A DNA stretch of 64,000 nucleotides from assembly GCF_016756615.1 (NCBI RefSeq), contig NZ_AP023262.1, forward strand, positions 3,101,501-3,165,500, given 5' to 3'. The notes under the pieces are model-generated. The model made no database searches. It was not told the DNA's origin and saw only the letters and a program-made list of their open reading frames with translations. Positions 26,339-36,104 of this stretch are shown in pieces (the first letter of the stretch is position 1; every line of letters begins with the position of its first letter). The position numbers and the translations under genes are program-made. Source of the stretch: Mesorhizobium sp. L-8-3 (lineage in GTDB: Bacteria > Pseudomonadota > Alphaproteobacteria > Rhizobiales > Rhizobiaceae).

Positions 26339-26728
26339 TCAGAACAGGTCGAAGTCGCCCGCCTCGTGCTTGCCGCCCCGAGCCTTGTCGCCGTTTCCGG
26401 CGCCGATCTTGCCGACGAGTTCGTCGAGACGCAGCTTTCCGGTCGCACGACGGGTCTCGACGTGGAAGTCGGCGGGCACGGCCTCGGCGATCATGCGCAG
26501 GAAATCCGCAATGCCGGCCAGTTTCTGTGAGACCAGGTCCGATTCCTGCATGGCCTTCACATAGGCGGTGTCCGCCGCGCCCGCTGCCCAGGTGAGGCGG
26601 GCGATCAGTGACTGGTTGTGGTCGACGAGTTGCGCCATGGCGGCGAGTTCCTGCTCGACGCGAAGCATCACCGCCGCCAGCGGCTCGTGGAATTCCTCGG
26701 CATGGGCGATGGTCTGCGCGGTGAGCAT
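26339..26728 (-). CDS. cheT: chemotaxis protein CheT (CheZ-like phosphatase candidate)
   Basis: This is the last gene of the che operon, the position of cheT in Sinorhizobium. ATG 26728 follows GAGG by five bases and lies after the cheD stop, giving 129 residues; an upstream ATG at 26752 would overlap cheD. The protein is helical and contains DLVSQ (residues 64-68). This matches the DxxxQ motif of CheZ-type phosphatases that is also reported for CheT, so it probably speeds CheY dephosphorylation. Identification rests on synteny plus this motif. Confidence 0.75.
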   Translation of the reverse strand: MLTAQTIAHAEEFHEPLAAVMLRVEQELAAMAQLVDHNQSLIARLTWAAGAADTAYVKAMQESDLVSQKLAGIADFLRMIAEAVPADFHVETRRATGKLRLDELVGKIGAGNGDKARGGKHEAGDFDLF

Positions 26729-26735
26729 GTTATCC

Positions 26736-27281
26736 TCAGAAGAGTTCGACATTGCCGAGTTCCGCCGGAGCCGGCCGCTGGATCACGGGCTGCGGGGGCT
26801 CGACGGTGCTGCGCGGCAGAAGGAACTGGCGCGCCTTGCCGGTCGAGGGCTGGTATTCGAGCTTGCGGCCCTGGTCGCCGCCGACGCTGCCGCCGGCATA
26901 GCGGATCGATTCATTGTCCAGGAACTTGCGGGCGAATTCGAAGTTCTTGGCCCCGATGTCGGCAAAACCCTGCACGGTGCGGGCGCCGCCGAACAGCTTG
27001 GCCTCAAGTGTGTGCCGGGTCGCGCCGCGCTGGAGCAGGCCGTTCACCAGCAACTCCATCAGATACACGCCGAAACGTTCGGCTTCGTTCTGCTTCGCGC
27101 GCTCTCCCTCGCCGGGCAGGAGAAAGTGATTCATGCCGCCAATGCCGAGCACGGGGTCGCGCATGCAGGCGGCGATGCAGGAGCCGAGCACGGTGGTGAG
27201 CACGGTGTCGCTCTCATCCGTGACGTAGCAGTCGCCCTGGATGATATGGACCCGGTTGGGCCGTCGGGAGGCTTGGCTCAA
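26736..27281 (-). CDS. cheD: chemoreceptor glutamine deamidase CheD
   Basis: CheD deamidates receptor glutamines and can bind CheY-family partners. I start it at TTG 27281: GGGAGG lies five bases upstream and the codon overlaps the cheY2 stop (TTGA), giving 181 residues. The catalytic Cys35 (TVLGSCIAACM) and His52 (GGMNHFLLP) are present. The segment AKLFGGARTVQGFADIGAKN is typical of the family. A longer in-frame ORF reaching 27443 is only read-through into cheY2. Confidence 0.92.
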   Translation of the reverse strand: MSQASRRPNRVHIIQGDCYVTDESDTVLTTVLGSCIAACMRDPVLGIGGMNHFLLPGEGERAKQNEAERFGVYLMELLVNGLLQRGATRHTLEAKLFGGARTVQGFADIGAKNFEFARKFLDNESIRYAGGSVGGDQGRKLEYQPSTGKARQFLLPRSTVEPPQPVIQRPAPAELGNVELF

Positions 27282-27667
27282 TGAAGCCTCCCGACGATCG
27301 CTTCGAGCGAGCGCCGCAGATTGTCCGGCGTGAAGGGCTTCGTCAGGTAGTTGTTGAGGCCCAGCTTGGAGCCGTCCTCGAGCACCTTGCGGTCGGCATT
27401 GCCCGTCAGGATGATGAAGGGCGTGCGGCTGAGCGGCTTGCATTCCCGGATCGCCTTCAGCAGTTGCAGGCCGTCCATCTTCGGCATGTTGTAGTCCGAG
27501 ATGATCAGGTGGCAGGGGGCAGTCATCATCATCTTCAGCGCCTGCTCGCCGTCGGCTGCCACGTGGATCTGGCGGAAGCCGAGATTCTCCAGCGCGTCGC
27601 GCAGCAGGAGCCGGCTGGTGGTCGTGTCGTCGACGACGAGGATCTTCAATTGGGCGAGGAGTGACAC
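27278..27667 (-). CDS. cheY2: chemotaxis response regulator CheY2
   Basis: This is a 129-residue single-domain receiver. The acidic pocket is Asp13/Asp14, the phosphorylation site is Asp58 (IISDYNMPKMDG), and the switch residues are Thr88 and Lys110. As the second CheY of a rhizobial che operon lying between cheB and cheD, it is probably the one that slows the motor, by analogy with Sinorhizobium. It overlaps cheD by four bases. Confidence 0.92.
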   Translation of the reverse strand: MSLLAQLKILVVDDTTTSRLLLRDALENLGFRQIHVAADGEQALKMMMTAPCHLIISDYNMPKMDGLQLLKAIRECKPLSRTPFIILTGNADRKVLEDGSKLGLNNYLTKPFTPDNLRRSLEAIVGRLH

Positions 27668-27668
27668 T

Positions 27669-28727
27669 TTATGCTCCCTTGTTTCCGGCCCCGGTGGGGT
27701 CGAGAATTTCCTGGCTTATTCTTGTTAGGTGCACCTGTTTCTCAACCGCACCGATTTCGTGGGCGACCCGCGGCATGCCGTAGATCAGTGAACTCGCTTC
27801 GTTCTGGCCGATCGTGCGCGCACCCGCTTGGCGCATCTGCAGCAGGCCCTGCGCGCCGTCCCTTCCCATGCCCGTGAGGATGGCGCCGACGGCGCTGCGC
27901 CCCGCCGCCCTGGCCACCGAGGACATCAGCACGTCGACCGACGGGCGATGGCCGGAGACCGCATCGCCTTCGCGCAGGCGGCTCTCGAACAGATCGCCGC
28001 GCCTCGTCACCTCCAGATGGAACTGGCCGCCGGGCGCGATATAGACGTGGCCGGGGCTGAGCAACTCGCGGTCCCGCGCCTCGGTGACGGTCGGCTTGCA
28101 CTGCCGGTCGAGCCGCTCGGAGAAGCTCCTGGTGAAATTCGCCGGCATATGCTGGGTTATGACGGTCGGCGGGCAGTCGGTCGGAAAGCCCGACAGCACG
28201 GTGATGAGCGCTTCGACGCCGCCGGTCGACGCGCCGATCGCGACGATGCGCTCCGGCGCCCGATAGCCGTGCGCGACCGGGGCCGCGGCGGCCGGGTGCG
28301 ATTGTTGCGCCGCCTGGCTGCGTTCCTGCCGGGCCCGCCGTGATTCGCCGGCGGCCCGGACCTTGTCGGCGAGGTCGGCAAAGGTCCTGTCGTCCTGCAG
28401 CGACGGCTTGGCCACGCAGTCGAAGGCGCCGTTCATCAGGGCCTCGACGGTGACAGCTGCGCCGCTGACGGTGAGCGTCGACACCATGATGACCGGGCGA
28501 GGGCGATGTTTCATGACGCGCCGCAGGAAGTCGAGCCCGTTCATCTTGGGCATTTCGACGTCGAGGGTGATCACGTCAGGGTCGAGCGTATCGACCAGGC
28601 GAAAGGCTTCCGTCGGGTCCGGCGCTTCGCCGACGACCTCGATGCCGGGCGAGCTGCTCAGTGCATAGGAGATGATCTTGCGCATCGTGGCGCTGTCGTC
28701 GATGACCAGTGCGCGGACGGGTTTCAT
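27669..28727 (-). CDS. cheB: chemotaxis methylesterase/glutamine deamidase CheB
   Basis: CheB removes methyl groups from receptors. From ATG 28727, which overlaps the cheR stop (ATGA), the product is 352 residues. The receiver domain covers 1-125 with Asp56 (TLDVEMPKMNG). The CheB catalytic domain (about 160-345) shows the Ser (IGASTGGVEA), His (ITQHMPANFT) and Asp (LTGMGRDGAQG) motifs. Length and order are standard. Confidence 0.95.
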   Translation of the reverse strand: MKPVRALVIDDSATMRKIISYALSSSPGIEVVGEAPDPTEAFRLVDTLDPDVITLDVEMPKMNGLDFLRRVMKHRPRPVIMVSTLTVSGAAVTVEALMNGAFDCVAKPSLQDDRTFADLADKVRAAGESRRARQERSQAAQQSHPAAAAPVAHGYRAPERIVAIGASTGGVEALITVLSGFPTDCPPTVITQHMPANFTRSFSERLDRQCKPTVTEARDRELLSPGHVYIAPGGQFHLEVTRRGDLFESRLREGDAVSGHRPSVDVLMSSVARAAGRSAVGAILTGMGRDGAQGLLQMRQAGARTIGQNEASSLIYGMPRVAHEIGAVEKQVHLTRISQEILDPTGAGNKGA

Positions 28728-29602
28728 CGCAGGCTCCCCGGCGCGCGGCGCCATGTGGTGATGCCGTCATTGACGAAGATGTCGGCGGCCGGTCCGGCGA
28801 TGCGCTCGGAATGGCCGATATAGAGATAGCCGCCCGGCAGCAGCGTGCCGGCGAAACGCGCCCAAAGCTCGGCCTGCTTGTCCTTGTCGAAATAGATCGC
28901 GACGTTGCGGCAGAAGATCACGTCGAAAGGCCGCTTCATAGGCCAGCGGGCGAACAGGTTGAGCTCGCGGAAGGCGACCAGCTCGCGCGCCTCGTCGGGC
29001 ACCTGCCATTTCAGCTCGCCGCCGTCGCGGACCTTGCGCAGCCAGCGGTTCCTGATCTCGGCCGGAACATCCTCGACAGCGACGTCGCTGTAGAGGCCGG
29101 CACGGCCCTCGGCGACCATGTTGGGGTCGATGTCGCTCGCCAGGATCTTGAAATCGCAGTCGAGCACGTCGGGCATCATCTGCAGGATGACCAGGGCGGC
29201 GGAGTAAGCCTCCTGGCCGTTCGAGCAGCCGGCCGACCAGATGCGCACCTGCCCGCCCCGGCGGGCGCGGGCGACGAGCTGCGGCAGAACGGTCCGCTGC
29301 AGATGGTCGAAATGATGCTTCTCCCGGAAGAACTTGGTGACGTTGGTGGTGAGGGCGGCGACCAGCTTCTGGCGCTCGTCGACCGCGTTGCCGCTGGAGA
29401 CGAGCGCGCAATAGTCGCGGAAGCTCGACAGGCCGAGCGCGCGAAGGCGCTTGGCGAGGCGGGCATAGACGAGCGCCGCCTTCGCTTCCGACAGGCTTAT
29501 CCCGGCATCGTCGTGGAGGATCGCCGCGATCTGCCGGAAATCGGCCATCGTCAGCAGATACTCGCCCGGAACGAGAGCCGGAGCCTCCCTGGTCGCCGAC
29601 AT
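28724..29602 (-). CDS. cheR: chemoreceptor methyltransferase CheR
   Basis: CheR methylates receptor glutamates using S-adenosylmethionine. ATG 29602 follows the cheW stop by two bases and gives 292 residues; the upstream 16-codon extension lies in cheW. It has an N-terminal helical domain (about 18-75) and the SAM-binding segment (VRIWSAGCSNGQEAYSAA). The catalytic region includes FDVIFCRNVAIYFD, followed by GGYLYIGHSE. The receptors at 12534 and 32983 end in candidate CheR-tethering pentapeptides. Confidence 0.95.
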   Translation of the reverse strand: MSATREAPALVPGEYLLTMADFRQIAAILHDDAGISLSEAKAALVYARLAKRLRALGLSSFRDYCALVSSGNAVDERQKLVAALTTNVTKFFREKHHFDHLQRTVLPQLVARARRGGQVRIWSAGCSNGQEAYSAALVILQMMPDVLDCDFKILASDIDPNMVAEGRAGLYSDVAVEDVPAEIRNRWLRKVRDGGELKWQVPDEARELVAFRELNLFARWPMKRPFDVIFCRNVAIYFDKDKQAELWARFAGTLLPGGYLYIGHSERIAGPAADIFVNDGITTWRRAPGSLR

Positions 29603-29604
29603 GG

Positions 29605-30081
29605 TCAATGGACGGTTCCCGCCGATTCCTGGCTCTGCGGCAGGACGCAATCCAGCGAGATGAGGCTGATCATCCGGCCTTCGATCGCCAGGACGCCTCG
29701 CATGAAGAGGCGGGCCAGCTCGGAAGCCACGTCGGGCGTCGGCTGGATCGTGTTGGCGTTGATCGTGAGGATGTCCGAGACGGCCTCGACCAATAGCCCG
29801 ACGCTCTGGTTGTTGACCTGCGTGACGATGATGACGTGGCGTGCCGTCGGCTCCGTTGCCGTGAAGCCCAGGCGAGCCGCGAGGTCTATCACCGGCAGCA
29901 CCGAGCCGCGCAGGTTGATCACGCCCTTCACATAGTCCGGCGAATGGGGCAGGGGGGTCGTCTGGGTCCAGCCCCGGATGTCCCGCACCGACATGATGTC
30001 GACGCAGAACTCCTGGCCGCCGAGACGGAAGGCGATCAGCTCGCTGTTCGCGGAGAGGTCTTTCTCGCTGGCTTGCATCAT
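29605..30081 (-). CDS. cheW: chemotaxis coupling protein CheW
   Basis: CheW bridges receptors to CheA. The 158-residue protein has the two-lobed SH3-like CheW fold with the conserved [25 protein letters not shown] segment (about 35-59) and ALIV-type strands. It begins at the cheA stop (ATGATG, four-base overlap) and ends two bases before cheR. Confidence 0.95.
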   Translation of the reverse strand: MMQASEKDLSANSELIAFRLGGQEFCVDIMSVRDIRGWTQTTPLPHSPDYVKGVINLRGSVLPVIDLAARLGFTATEPTARHVIIVTQVNNQSVGLLVEAVSDILTINANTIQPTPDVASELARLFMRGVLAIEGRMISLISLDCVLPQSQESAGTVH

Positions 30082-32297
30082 GCTGCGTTCCTTTTGCGAT
30101 TGGAGAGGTCGGACCGATTCATCTCGGAGCGGGTGCCGGCGACGATCGCGTCGACATCGAGGATGACGGCCACACGCCCGTCACCCAGGATGGTGGCGGC
30201 GGCAACGCCGACGACGTGGCCGTAGTTGGTTTCGAGGCTTTTGATCACAACCTGCTGCTGGCCGATAATGCCGTCGACGAGCAGGGCATTCTGGGTACGG
30301 TTCTCCGATTCCACCAGGATGGCCACGCTGTTGAGCGGGTCGGCCTCCTCGTCGCGATAACCGAGCTGCAGCCCGATATCGATGAGCGGAATGAAGGAGC
30401 CGCGTATGGCGATGACCTGGCTCGTCTCACCGAGCCCGTGCACATCCTGCCGCTTGGGTTGCAGCGTCTCCACAATGGCGGTCAGCGGCACCACGAGCGT
30501 CTGGCCGGCGATGGTCACGACCATGCCGTCGAGCACGGCCAGCGTCAGCGGCAGGCTGAGCGTGAAGGTGGTGCCCAGGCCCGGCCGCGAGGTGATCGAG
30601 ATGCGGCCGCCGAGAGCCTGGATCGAACGTTTCACCACGTCCATGCCGACGCCGCGCCCCGAAACATCCGAGATCGTGCTCGCGGTGGAGAAGCCGGGAT
30701 GGAAAATCAGGTCGTCGATCTCGCCGTCGGTCAGCTGCGCATTGGGGTCGATGAGCCCCTTCGTGATCGCGATATCCCTGACGCGCGCCCGGTTGATGCC
30801 GCCGCCGTCGTCGGACACCTCGATGATCACACGGCCGGAACGGTGGGCCGCGGTCATGCGTACTACGCCCTGCTCGCTCTTGCCGGCGGCAAGCCGATCC
30901 TCCGGTTTTTCAAGGCCGTGGTCGATGGCGTTGCGGATCATGTGGGTAAGGGGATCCGCCAGCCTTTCGATGACCGTCTTGTCAACCTCGCAATTCTCGC
31001 CCTCGGTCACCAGGCGGACCGACTTGCCGACCATGTCGGCGACCTCGCGGACGACGCGCGACATGCGCTGGAAGATCGGCCGCACGGGCTGGGCGCGGAT
31101 CGCCATGACGCTGTCCTGGATCTCGCGGGTCAGGTGCTCGAGATCGTCGAGGCCGACCGCCACTTCCGAAAGCCGCGCGATGCCGGCCTCGGTGACGCGC
31201 TGCGCCAGCATCGACTGGTTGATGACCAGTTCCCCGACGAGGTCGATCAGCCGGTCGACACGATCGAGGTCGACGCGGATCGTGGTCTGCTGTCCGGATT
31301 GGGCTGCCGCCTGCGCGGTGCCGGCCTTGATCAGAAGTTCGGTCGGTGTCGGCTCGCGCTGCGGCTGGGGAGCGGCTGCGGCCTCGACCGGAGCGACCGG
31401 ACCCGGCAGTTCCGCTACCAGCGCCGAGATGTCGGCTATCGGGATCACCTGGAAGTCGGCGGATTCGGTGGCGTCCGGATCGCTCGGCGCCTTGCGGGCG
31501 ATGTCGAGATCGCAGTCGAAGGTGACGAATTCGAACACCTCGCGCACCGCGCTTTCCTCGATCGACGGATCGAGCTCGATTGTCCAGGAAAGATAGGAGC
31601 CCTCGGGATCGAGTTCCGTCAGCAGCGGCACCGCAGATATGTCGCAGGCGATCCTGGCCTCGCCGAGGCGGCGCAGCTCGCGCAGCAGCACGACGGCGTC
31701 ATTGGCCTTGGCATAAAGCTCGGGCTTCGGCCGGAAAGTGACCTGGAGCGGGGCCGAGGCATCGTCGCCGAAGGGCGAGTCGAGGCCGGAGCCGACCAGA
31801 TCCTCGAGCGAGAAGCGGATCGGCGTGAAGCCGTTCTCGTCCGGACCGGGCTCCGGCTCGGCCGCTGCGTCCGGCGCGGTCCCTTCCGTCTGCGCGGCTG
31901 ACGGGGCGGCGTCTCCCGAAGCCGCGCGCGTCAGCTCGCCATTGAGCTGCGAGATGCGGGCGCGGTCGAGATCGGTTCCGTCGCGCGAGAAGCGCACGAG
32001 GTCGGCAAGACCGTCGGCGGCGCGCAGCATGAGCTTGATCAGGCTGCTGCTGATCTCGAGCGCATTGGAGCGCATGAGGTCGAGGGTGGTTTCGAATGTG
32101 TGTGCGAAGCGGACGAGTTCATCGAGCCCGAATGCGCCCGCGCCGCCCTTGATGGAATGAACAGCGCGGAAGACGGCGTTGATCGTCTCGGAATCGCTCT
32201 CCTGCTGTTCGATCGCCAGCAGCCCGCTTTCCAGCTCGGCGAGTTGTTCCTCGCATTCCTGGAAGAAGGTCTGCCTGATTGCCGCCATCGTATCCAT
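30078..32297 (-). CDS. cheA: chemotaxis histidine kinase CheA
   Basis: CheA phosphorylates the two CheY proteins and CheB. The 739-residue protein has an HPt domain (1-105) with His47 ([15 protein letters not shown]). A long response-regulator-binding and linker region includes an acidic, Ala/Pro-rich stretch (about 130-350). The dimerisation helices ([16 protein letters not shown]), a GHKL ATPase ([31 protein letters not shown]) and a C-terminal CheW-like domain (about 600-730) complete it. It is downstream of cheY1 by 21 bases. Confidence 0.97.
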   Translation of the reverse strand: MDTMAAIRQTFFQECEEQLAELESGLLAIEQQESDSETINAVFRAVHSIKGGAGAFGLDELVRFAHTFETTLDLMRSNALEISSSLIKLMLRAADGLADLVRFSRDGTDLDRARISQLNGELTRAASGDAAPSAAQTEGTAPDAAAEPEPGPDENGFTPIRFSLEDLVGSGLDSPFGDDASAPLQVTFRPKPELYAKANDAVVLLRELRRLGEARIACDISAVPLLTELDPEGSYLSWTIELDPSIEESAVREVFEFVTFDCDLDIARKAPSDPDATESADFQVIPIADISALVAELPGPVAPVEAAAAPQPQREPTPTELLIKAGTAQAAAQSGQQTTIRVDLDRVDRLIDLVGELVINQSMLAQRVTEAGIARLSEVAVGLDDLEHLTREIQDSVMAIRAQPVRPIFQRMSRVVREVADMVGKSVRLVTEGENCEVDKTVIERLADPLTHMIRNAIDHGLEKPEDRLAAGKSEQGVVRMTAAHRSGRVIIEVSDDGGGINRARVRDIAITKGLIDPNAQLTDGEIDDLIFHPGFSTASTISDVSGRGVGMDVVKRSIQALGGRISITSRPGLGTTFTLSLPLTLAVLDGMVVTIAGQTLVVPLTAIVETLQPKRQDVHGLGETSQVIAIRGSFIPLIDIGLQLGYRDEEADPLNSVAILVESENRTQNALLVDGIIGQQQVVIKSLETNYGHVVGVAAATILGDGRVAVILDVDAIVAGTRSEMNRSDLSNRKRNAA

Positions 32298-32318
32298 GAT
32301 GAAATGCCCCCCGGCGGA

Positions 32319-32684
32319 TCAGGCTGCGACGCGATTGATGGCGCTGACCAGCTTCACCGGATCGAAAGGCTTGACGATCCAGCCGGTGGCGCCGGCGCGG
32401 CGGGCGCGGTCCTTCTTCTCGTCCATGCTTTCAGTCGTGAGCACGAGGATCGGGATGGCCCGATACTGATCATTGCTGCGCACCGCTTCGATGAAACCGA
32501 AACCGTCCAGCCGCGGCATGTTGATGTCGGTGACGATCACGTTCGGCGTGGTGGACTGGAGCACCTCCAGGCCCTCCATGCCGTCCTCAGCCTGCACCAC
32601 TTCCATCCCGGCGTCACAGAGCGCCGTGCGCAGCATTTCGCGGATGGTCCTGGAATCGTCGACGGTAAGAATGACTTTCTTCAT
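32319..32684 (-). CDS. cheY1: chemotaxis response regulator CheY1
   Basis: This is a 121-residue receiver with Asp9/Asp10, phosphorylation site Asp53 (VTDINMPRLDG), Thr83/Thr84 and Lys105. In rhizobia the first CheY commonly works as a phosphate sink that drains CheA-P. It abuts cheS without spacing. Confidence 0.93.
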   Translation of the reverse strand: MKKVILTVDDSRTIREMLRTALCDAGMEVVQAEDGMEGLEVLQSTTPNVIVTDINMPRLDGFGFIEAVRSNDQYRAIPILVLTTESMDEKKDRARRAGATGWIVKPFDPVKLVSAINRVAA

Positions 32685-32981
32685 CTAGCTGTTCCTCGCC
32701 GAAAGGTGGTTCATGCCTAGCCCCGCCGTTTCGAGGGCCTCGGTGAATTCGGGTGATGCTTCGGTGACTTCAAATTCCATTCCGTCCTGCGACCAGGTAG
32801 CCGCCGCCGATAGCAGCACCTGAAGGCACTGCGCCCCCATGCGCTGCACCTGCGCCGCGTTCACCGCCAGGTCCTTGCCGCGGTGCCCGAGGATTTCGCT
32901 CGCCAGCGGGCCTGCCGCGGTGATGTCGAGCAATGGCGGGAGAGCCATCGTCGCCTGGATTCCGGTCTTCTCGGTCAGCAC
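32685..32981 (-). CDS. cheS: STAS-like chemotaxis protein CheS
   Basis: The gene lies between the globin receptor and cheY1, the position of cheS in Sinorhizobium, whose product forms a complex with CheA and speeds drainage of CheY1-P. I use GTG 32981, seven bases after GAGGAG and one base after the mcp stop, giving 98 residues, close to the 97 known for CheS. The fold is STAS-like (PLLDITAAGPLASEILGHRG; QVQRMGAQCLQVLLSAAATW). An ATG at 32948 is an alternative. Confidence 0.8.
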   Translation of the reverse strand: MLTEKTGIQATMALPPLLDITAAGPLASEILGHRGKDLAVNAAQVQRMGAQCLQVLLSAAATWSQDGMEFEVTEASPEFTEALETAGLGMNHLSARNS

Positions 32982-32982
32982 C

Positions 32983-34575
32983 TCAGAACTCCTCCCATCC
33001 ATCCACGTCTCCTGCGGTCAAAGCGGTGTTGCCCTGCACGGCATAGCCGGTCCGTCTCGGCGCAGGCGCGGCGCGGGTCTGCAGCACCTGGCGCGGCGCG
33101 GCGGCGCGCATGCCGTCCTCGATGCTGAAACCGGAAACCGTACGAAGCAGCTCGGCGACCTGGCTGCGCAGCGAATGGACCGCGGCCGTCGTCTGCTCGA
33201 CCATCGCCGCGTTCTGCTGTGTCGCCTGGTCCATCTGGTTGATGGCGATGTTTACCTCGCCGAGGCCGGTCGACTGCTCCTGCGAAGAGGAGGCGATCTG
33301 GGCGACCAGGCTGTTGATCTCCGTGACCTGGACGATGATGTCCTCCGAGACTTTGCCGGTCTCGGCCATCAACTGCACCCCGGCCTCGACCTGAGTGGAA
33401 CTGGCCGAAATCAGCGCCTTGATTTCCTTGGCGGCCTCCGCCGAGCGTTGGGCGAGCGAACGCACCTCCGAGGCGACCACCGCGAAACCGCGGCCGGCCT
33501 CGCCGGCGCGCGCCGCCTCGACGCCGGCATTGAGCGCCAGAAGATTGGTCTGGAAGGCGATCTCGTCGATGACGCCGATGATATGGGAGATCTCGCGCGA
33601 GGACTTCTCGATCTCGCTCATGGCGGTCACGGCATTCTGCACGATCTCGCCGGCATGCTCGGCCTGCACGCGTGCGGCGACGACCTTGCTGGCGGCCTCG
33701 CCGGCTCCCGCAGTGGCGCGCTTGACGCCGGCGGTCAACTGGTTGAGCGCGGCGGCCGTCTCTTCGAGGCTTGCCGCCTGCTGCTCGGTGCGGCGGGACA
33801 GGTCGTCGGCGGCCTGCCCGATCTCGGCCGAACCGCCGCCGATGGCGTTCGCCGAACGGGCGACCGAAGCGATCGCCTTCTCGAGCGAGGCGGTGGCGCT
33901 GTTGAAGTCCGATTTGAGCGGCACGAATGCGCTGGAAAGCTCGTCGCTTATCCGCGTCTTGAGGTCGCCGCCGGCAAGGCTGCGCAAAGCCGCGTTCACC
34001 GCGTCGAGCGCGACTGCCTGATGCGCTTCCGCGGCGGCGCGCTCGGCTTCCACCTTCCGCCGCTCGGCTTCGAGCTCCTCCATATAGGTCGAGATCGCGA
34101 GGCCGATGTCGACCATCACCGCCTTGATCAGCAGGCCGATGGCGTTGGTGACGTCGTCCCGGCCACCCTTGGACAGGCCGAAGCGGCGGGGCCAGTGCTC
34201 GGCCACCACTGCCTTGACGAGCTGCTCGGTGACGAGTGCGTAGCCGGCGACGTAGATGCCCGGCTCGATGCCCAGCTTCGCATGGGCCTTGCCGATGCCG
34301 CGCACCGCATTCTCGTAGGTGCTGCCGAATTCGGCATCGGCGATGATGTTCCAATGTTGCTCCTGACGACTTTTCGCCGACGCCATATGGGCGTCGTTGG
34401 CGAAGAACCGGCGCGTCTCGGAGTGGGAGCGGACCTTGTCATAGAAGACGCCGAGGGCGGGGCCGATCGCCTTGGCGACGGTCGGTTTCAGTGCCTTGAG
34501 CCGGCCGCGCGCTTCAGCGTCGAGACCCATGAATGCGAGATGGCTGGTCAAAGAGGGGCGAGCGCTGTCATGCAC
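32983..34575 (-). CDS. icpA: cytoplasmic globin-coupled chemoreceptor (IcpA/HemAT-like)
   Basis: This soluble MCP heads the che operon. From GTG 34575 it has about 530 residues; the exact start is uncertain because no good ribosome site is seen. A globin domain covers about 10-175, with a candidate proximal heme ligand His98 in KAHAKLGIEPGIYVAGY. HAMP-like helices follow. The signalling domain carries IDEIAFQTNLLALNAGVEAARAGEAGRGF. The C-terminus is DGWEEF, a canonical CheR-tethering pentapeptide. No membrane span is present. It may sense oxygen or another heme ligand; whether it binds heme cannot be told from sequence alone. Confidence 0.88.
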   Translation of the reverse strand: MHDSARPSLTSHLAFMGLDAEARGRLKALKPTVAKAIGPALGVFYDKVRSHSETRRFFANDAHMASAKSRQEQHWNIIADAEFGSTYENAVRGIGKAHAKLGIEPGIYVAGYALVTEQLVKAVVAEHWPRRFGLSKGGRDDVTNAIGLLIKAVMVDIGLAISTYMEELEAERRKVEAERAAAEAHQAVALDAVNAALRSLAGGDLKTRISDELSSAFVPLKSDFNSATASLEKAIASVARSANAIGGGSAEIGQAADDLSRRTEQQAASLEETAAALNQLTAGVKRATAGAGEAASKVVAARVQAEHAGEIVQNAVTAMSEIEKSSREISHIIGVIDEIAFQTNLLALNAGVEAARAGEAGRGFAVVASEVRSLAQRSAEAAKEIKALISASSTQVEAGVQLMAETGKVSEDIIVQVTEINSLVAQIASSSQEQSTGLGEVNIAINQMDQATQQNAAMVEQTTAAVHSLRSQVAELLRTVSGFSIEDGMRAAAPRQVLQTRAAPAPRRTGYAVQGNTALTAGDVDGWEEF

Positions 34576-35018
34576 GGCGATATGCGATCCGAAAGATATG
34601 AAGAAGGCGAAGGCATTCCGGATCGGCCGGGCCCCAAGGCGCGGCATCATGCCTATGGTTAAGAAACAACCAAGCCCGGGTAGGCCGAGTATCGGGACCA
34701 ATGGTTTCGGTCAGATTAACAGGTCGCACGCCGTCCAGGGATAATTGCGAGACTGAGTACGGCGGCGCCTGGCTGCGTGTTTCCGCCTGTTTCGGCATCA
34801 ACCGGAGGTTTTGGCCGCCCCCTTCGCAGGAGCGTGACGGCCGGGCGATTTCTTTGCGAACATGGTTAACAACCGATTTCGATTAGCCATTTGTTAAGGA
34901 TGTTTGTTCATAGAAGTTAACAGCAGCACAGGCCTTCTCCACGCTTCGACAGGCCTGAAGCTGCTCCGGCGGCCGGGCTGTTCCGGCGGGCGGACAATCA
35001 GGATTAAGGGCGGGTTCC
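34576..35018. promoter_or_regulatory. divergent che/flagellin promoter region
   Basis: These 443 bases separate the che operon (minus) from flagellin (plus) and contain no convincing gene. The right half is AT-richer and holds two GTTAAC hexamers (34865-34870 and 34916-34921) within an A/T-rich stretch, a likely place for the flagellin promoter. The flagellin ribosome site is the AAGGGCGGG just before 35019. Confidence 0.5.
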
Positions 35019-35948
35019 ATGACGAGCATCTTGACCAATGCGTCCGCGATGACGGCGCTGAGAAGTCTCCAGACCACCAACAAGGCCCTGGAGCAGGCGC
35101 AGGCGCGGATCTCGACCGGTTACCGCGTGGCCGGCGCAAGCGACAATGCCGCCTACTGGTCGATCGCCACCACGATGCGCTCCGACAACAAGGCGTTGCT
35201 GACGGTCCAGGATGCGCTCGGCCTCGGCGCCTCGAAAATCGATATCGCCTACACCGCCACCAACAGCGCCATCGACGTGGTCGACGAGATCAAGTCGAAG
35301 CTGGTCGCGGCGCGCGAGCCCGGCGTCGACCGTGCCAAGGTACAGGCCGAAATCAGCCAGCTGCAGCAGCAGCTCATCAATATCGGCGCATCGGCCTCGT
35401 TCTCCGGCGAGAACTGGCTGTCGGTCGATTCGGCCAGCCCCGACTACAGCACCACCAAGAGCATCGTCGCGTCCTTCGCGCGCGCCTCCGACGGCACCGT
35501 ATCGATCGGCACTATCACCATCGACGTCGACTCCTCCAAGCTTTTCGATGCCAACGGCCAGACGGGCATTCTCGACACGACCAGCACCACCACCAATGGC
35601 GGCGTGGTCTATTCGGTGTCGACGCTCAACATCTCGACGCTGTCGAGCTCCGCCAACGATCTCGCCGATCTCGATGAGATGATCCGTACGGTCGACGCCG
35701 CCCTGCAGGCGATGACCAATGCGGCCAGCGATCTCGGCGCCGCCAAGAAGCGCATCGGGCTCCAGGTCGAGTTCGTCGACAATCTGATGGACGCCATCGA
35801 GCGCGGCGTCGGCGCCCTCGTCGATGCCGACATGAACGAGGAATCGACCCGCCTCCAGGCGCTCCAGGTGCAGCAGCAGCTCGGCATCCAGGGCCTGTCG
35901 ATCGCCAATGCCAGCGTCCAGGGCATCCTCTCGCTGTTCCAGAACTGA
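35019..35948 (+). CDS. fla: flagellin
   Basis: This is the flagellar filament subunit. The 309-residue protein has conserved N-terminal (MTSILTNASAMTALRSLQTTNKALEQAQARISTGYRVAGASDNAAYWSIA) and C-terminal (EESTRLQALQVQQQLGIQGLSIANASVQGILSLFQ) D0/D1 helices. The variable Ser/Thr-rich centre is about 150 residues. Size and termini are typical of rhizobial flagellins. It is a single gene here, with no paralogue in the window, transcribed away from the che operon. Confidence 0.95.
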   Translation: MTSILTNASAMTALRSLQTTNKALEQAQARISTGYRVAGASDNAAYWSIATTMRSDNKALLTVQDALGLGASKIDIAYTATNSAIDVVDEIKSKLVAAREPGVDRAKVQAEISQLQQQLINIGASASFSGENWLSVDSASPDYSTTKSIVASFARASDGTVSIGTITIDVDSSKLFDANGQTGILDTTSTTTNGGVVYSVSTLNISTLSSSANDLADLDEMIRTVDAALQAMTNAASDLGAAKKRIGLQVEFVDNLMDAIERGVGALVDADMNEESTRLQALQVQQQLGIQGLSIANASVQGILSLFQN

Positions 35949-36104
35949 TCGCGCTGAAAGCCCGACGCCCCGGCGCCGCCTCGCAAGCGCCGGAGCGTCG
36001 CGCATTCGGATCTGACATGGCCCATCGCCGATCATTCGGCTGCGACCTTCCGCGCGGGCCGAAAATATGCGAGGCCTTTGTCCCTGCAGCATGCGGAGGA
36101 CATC

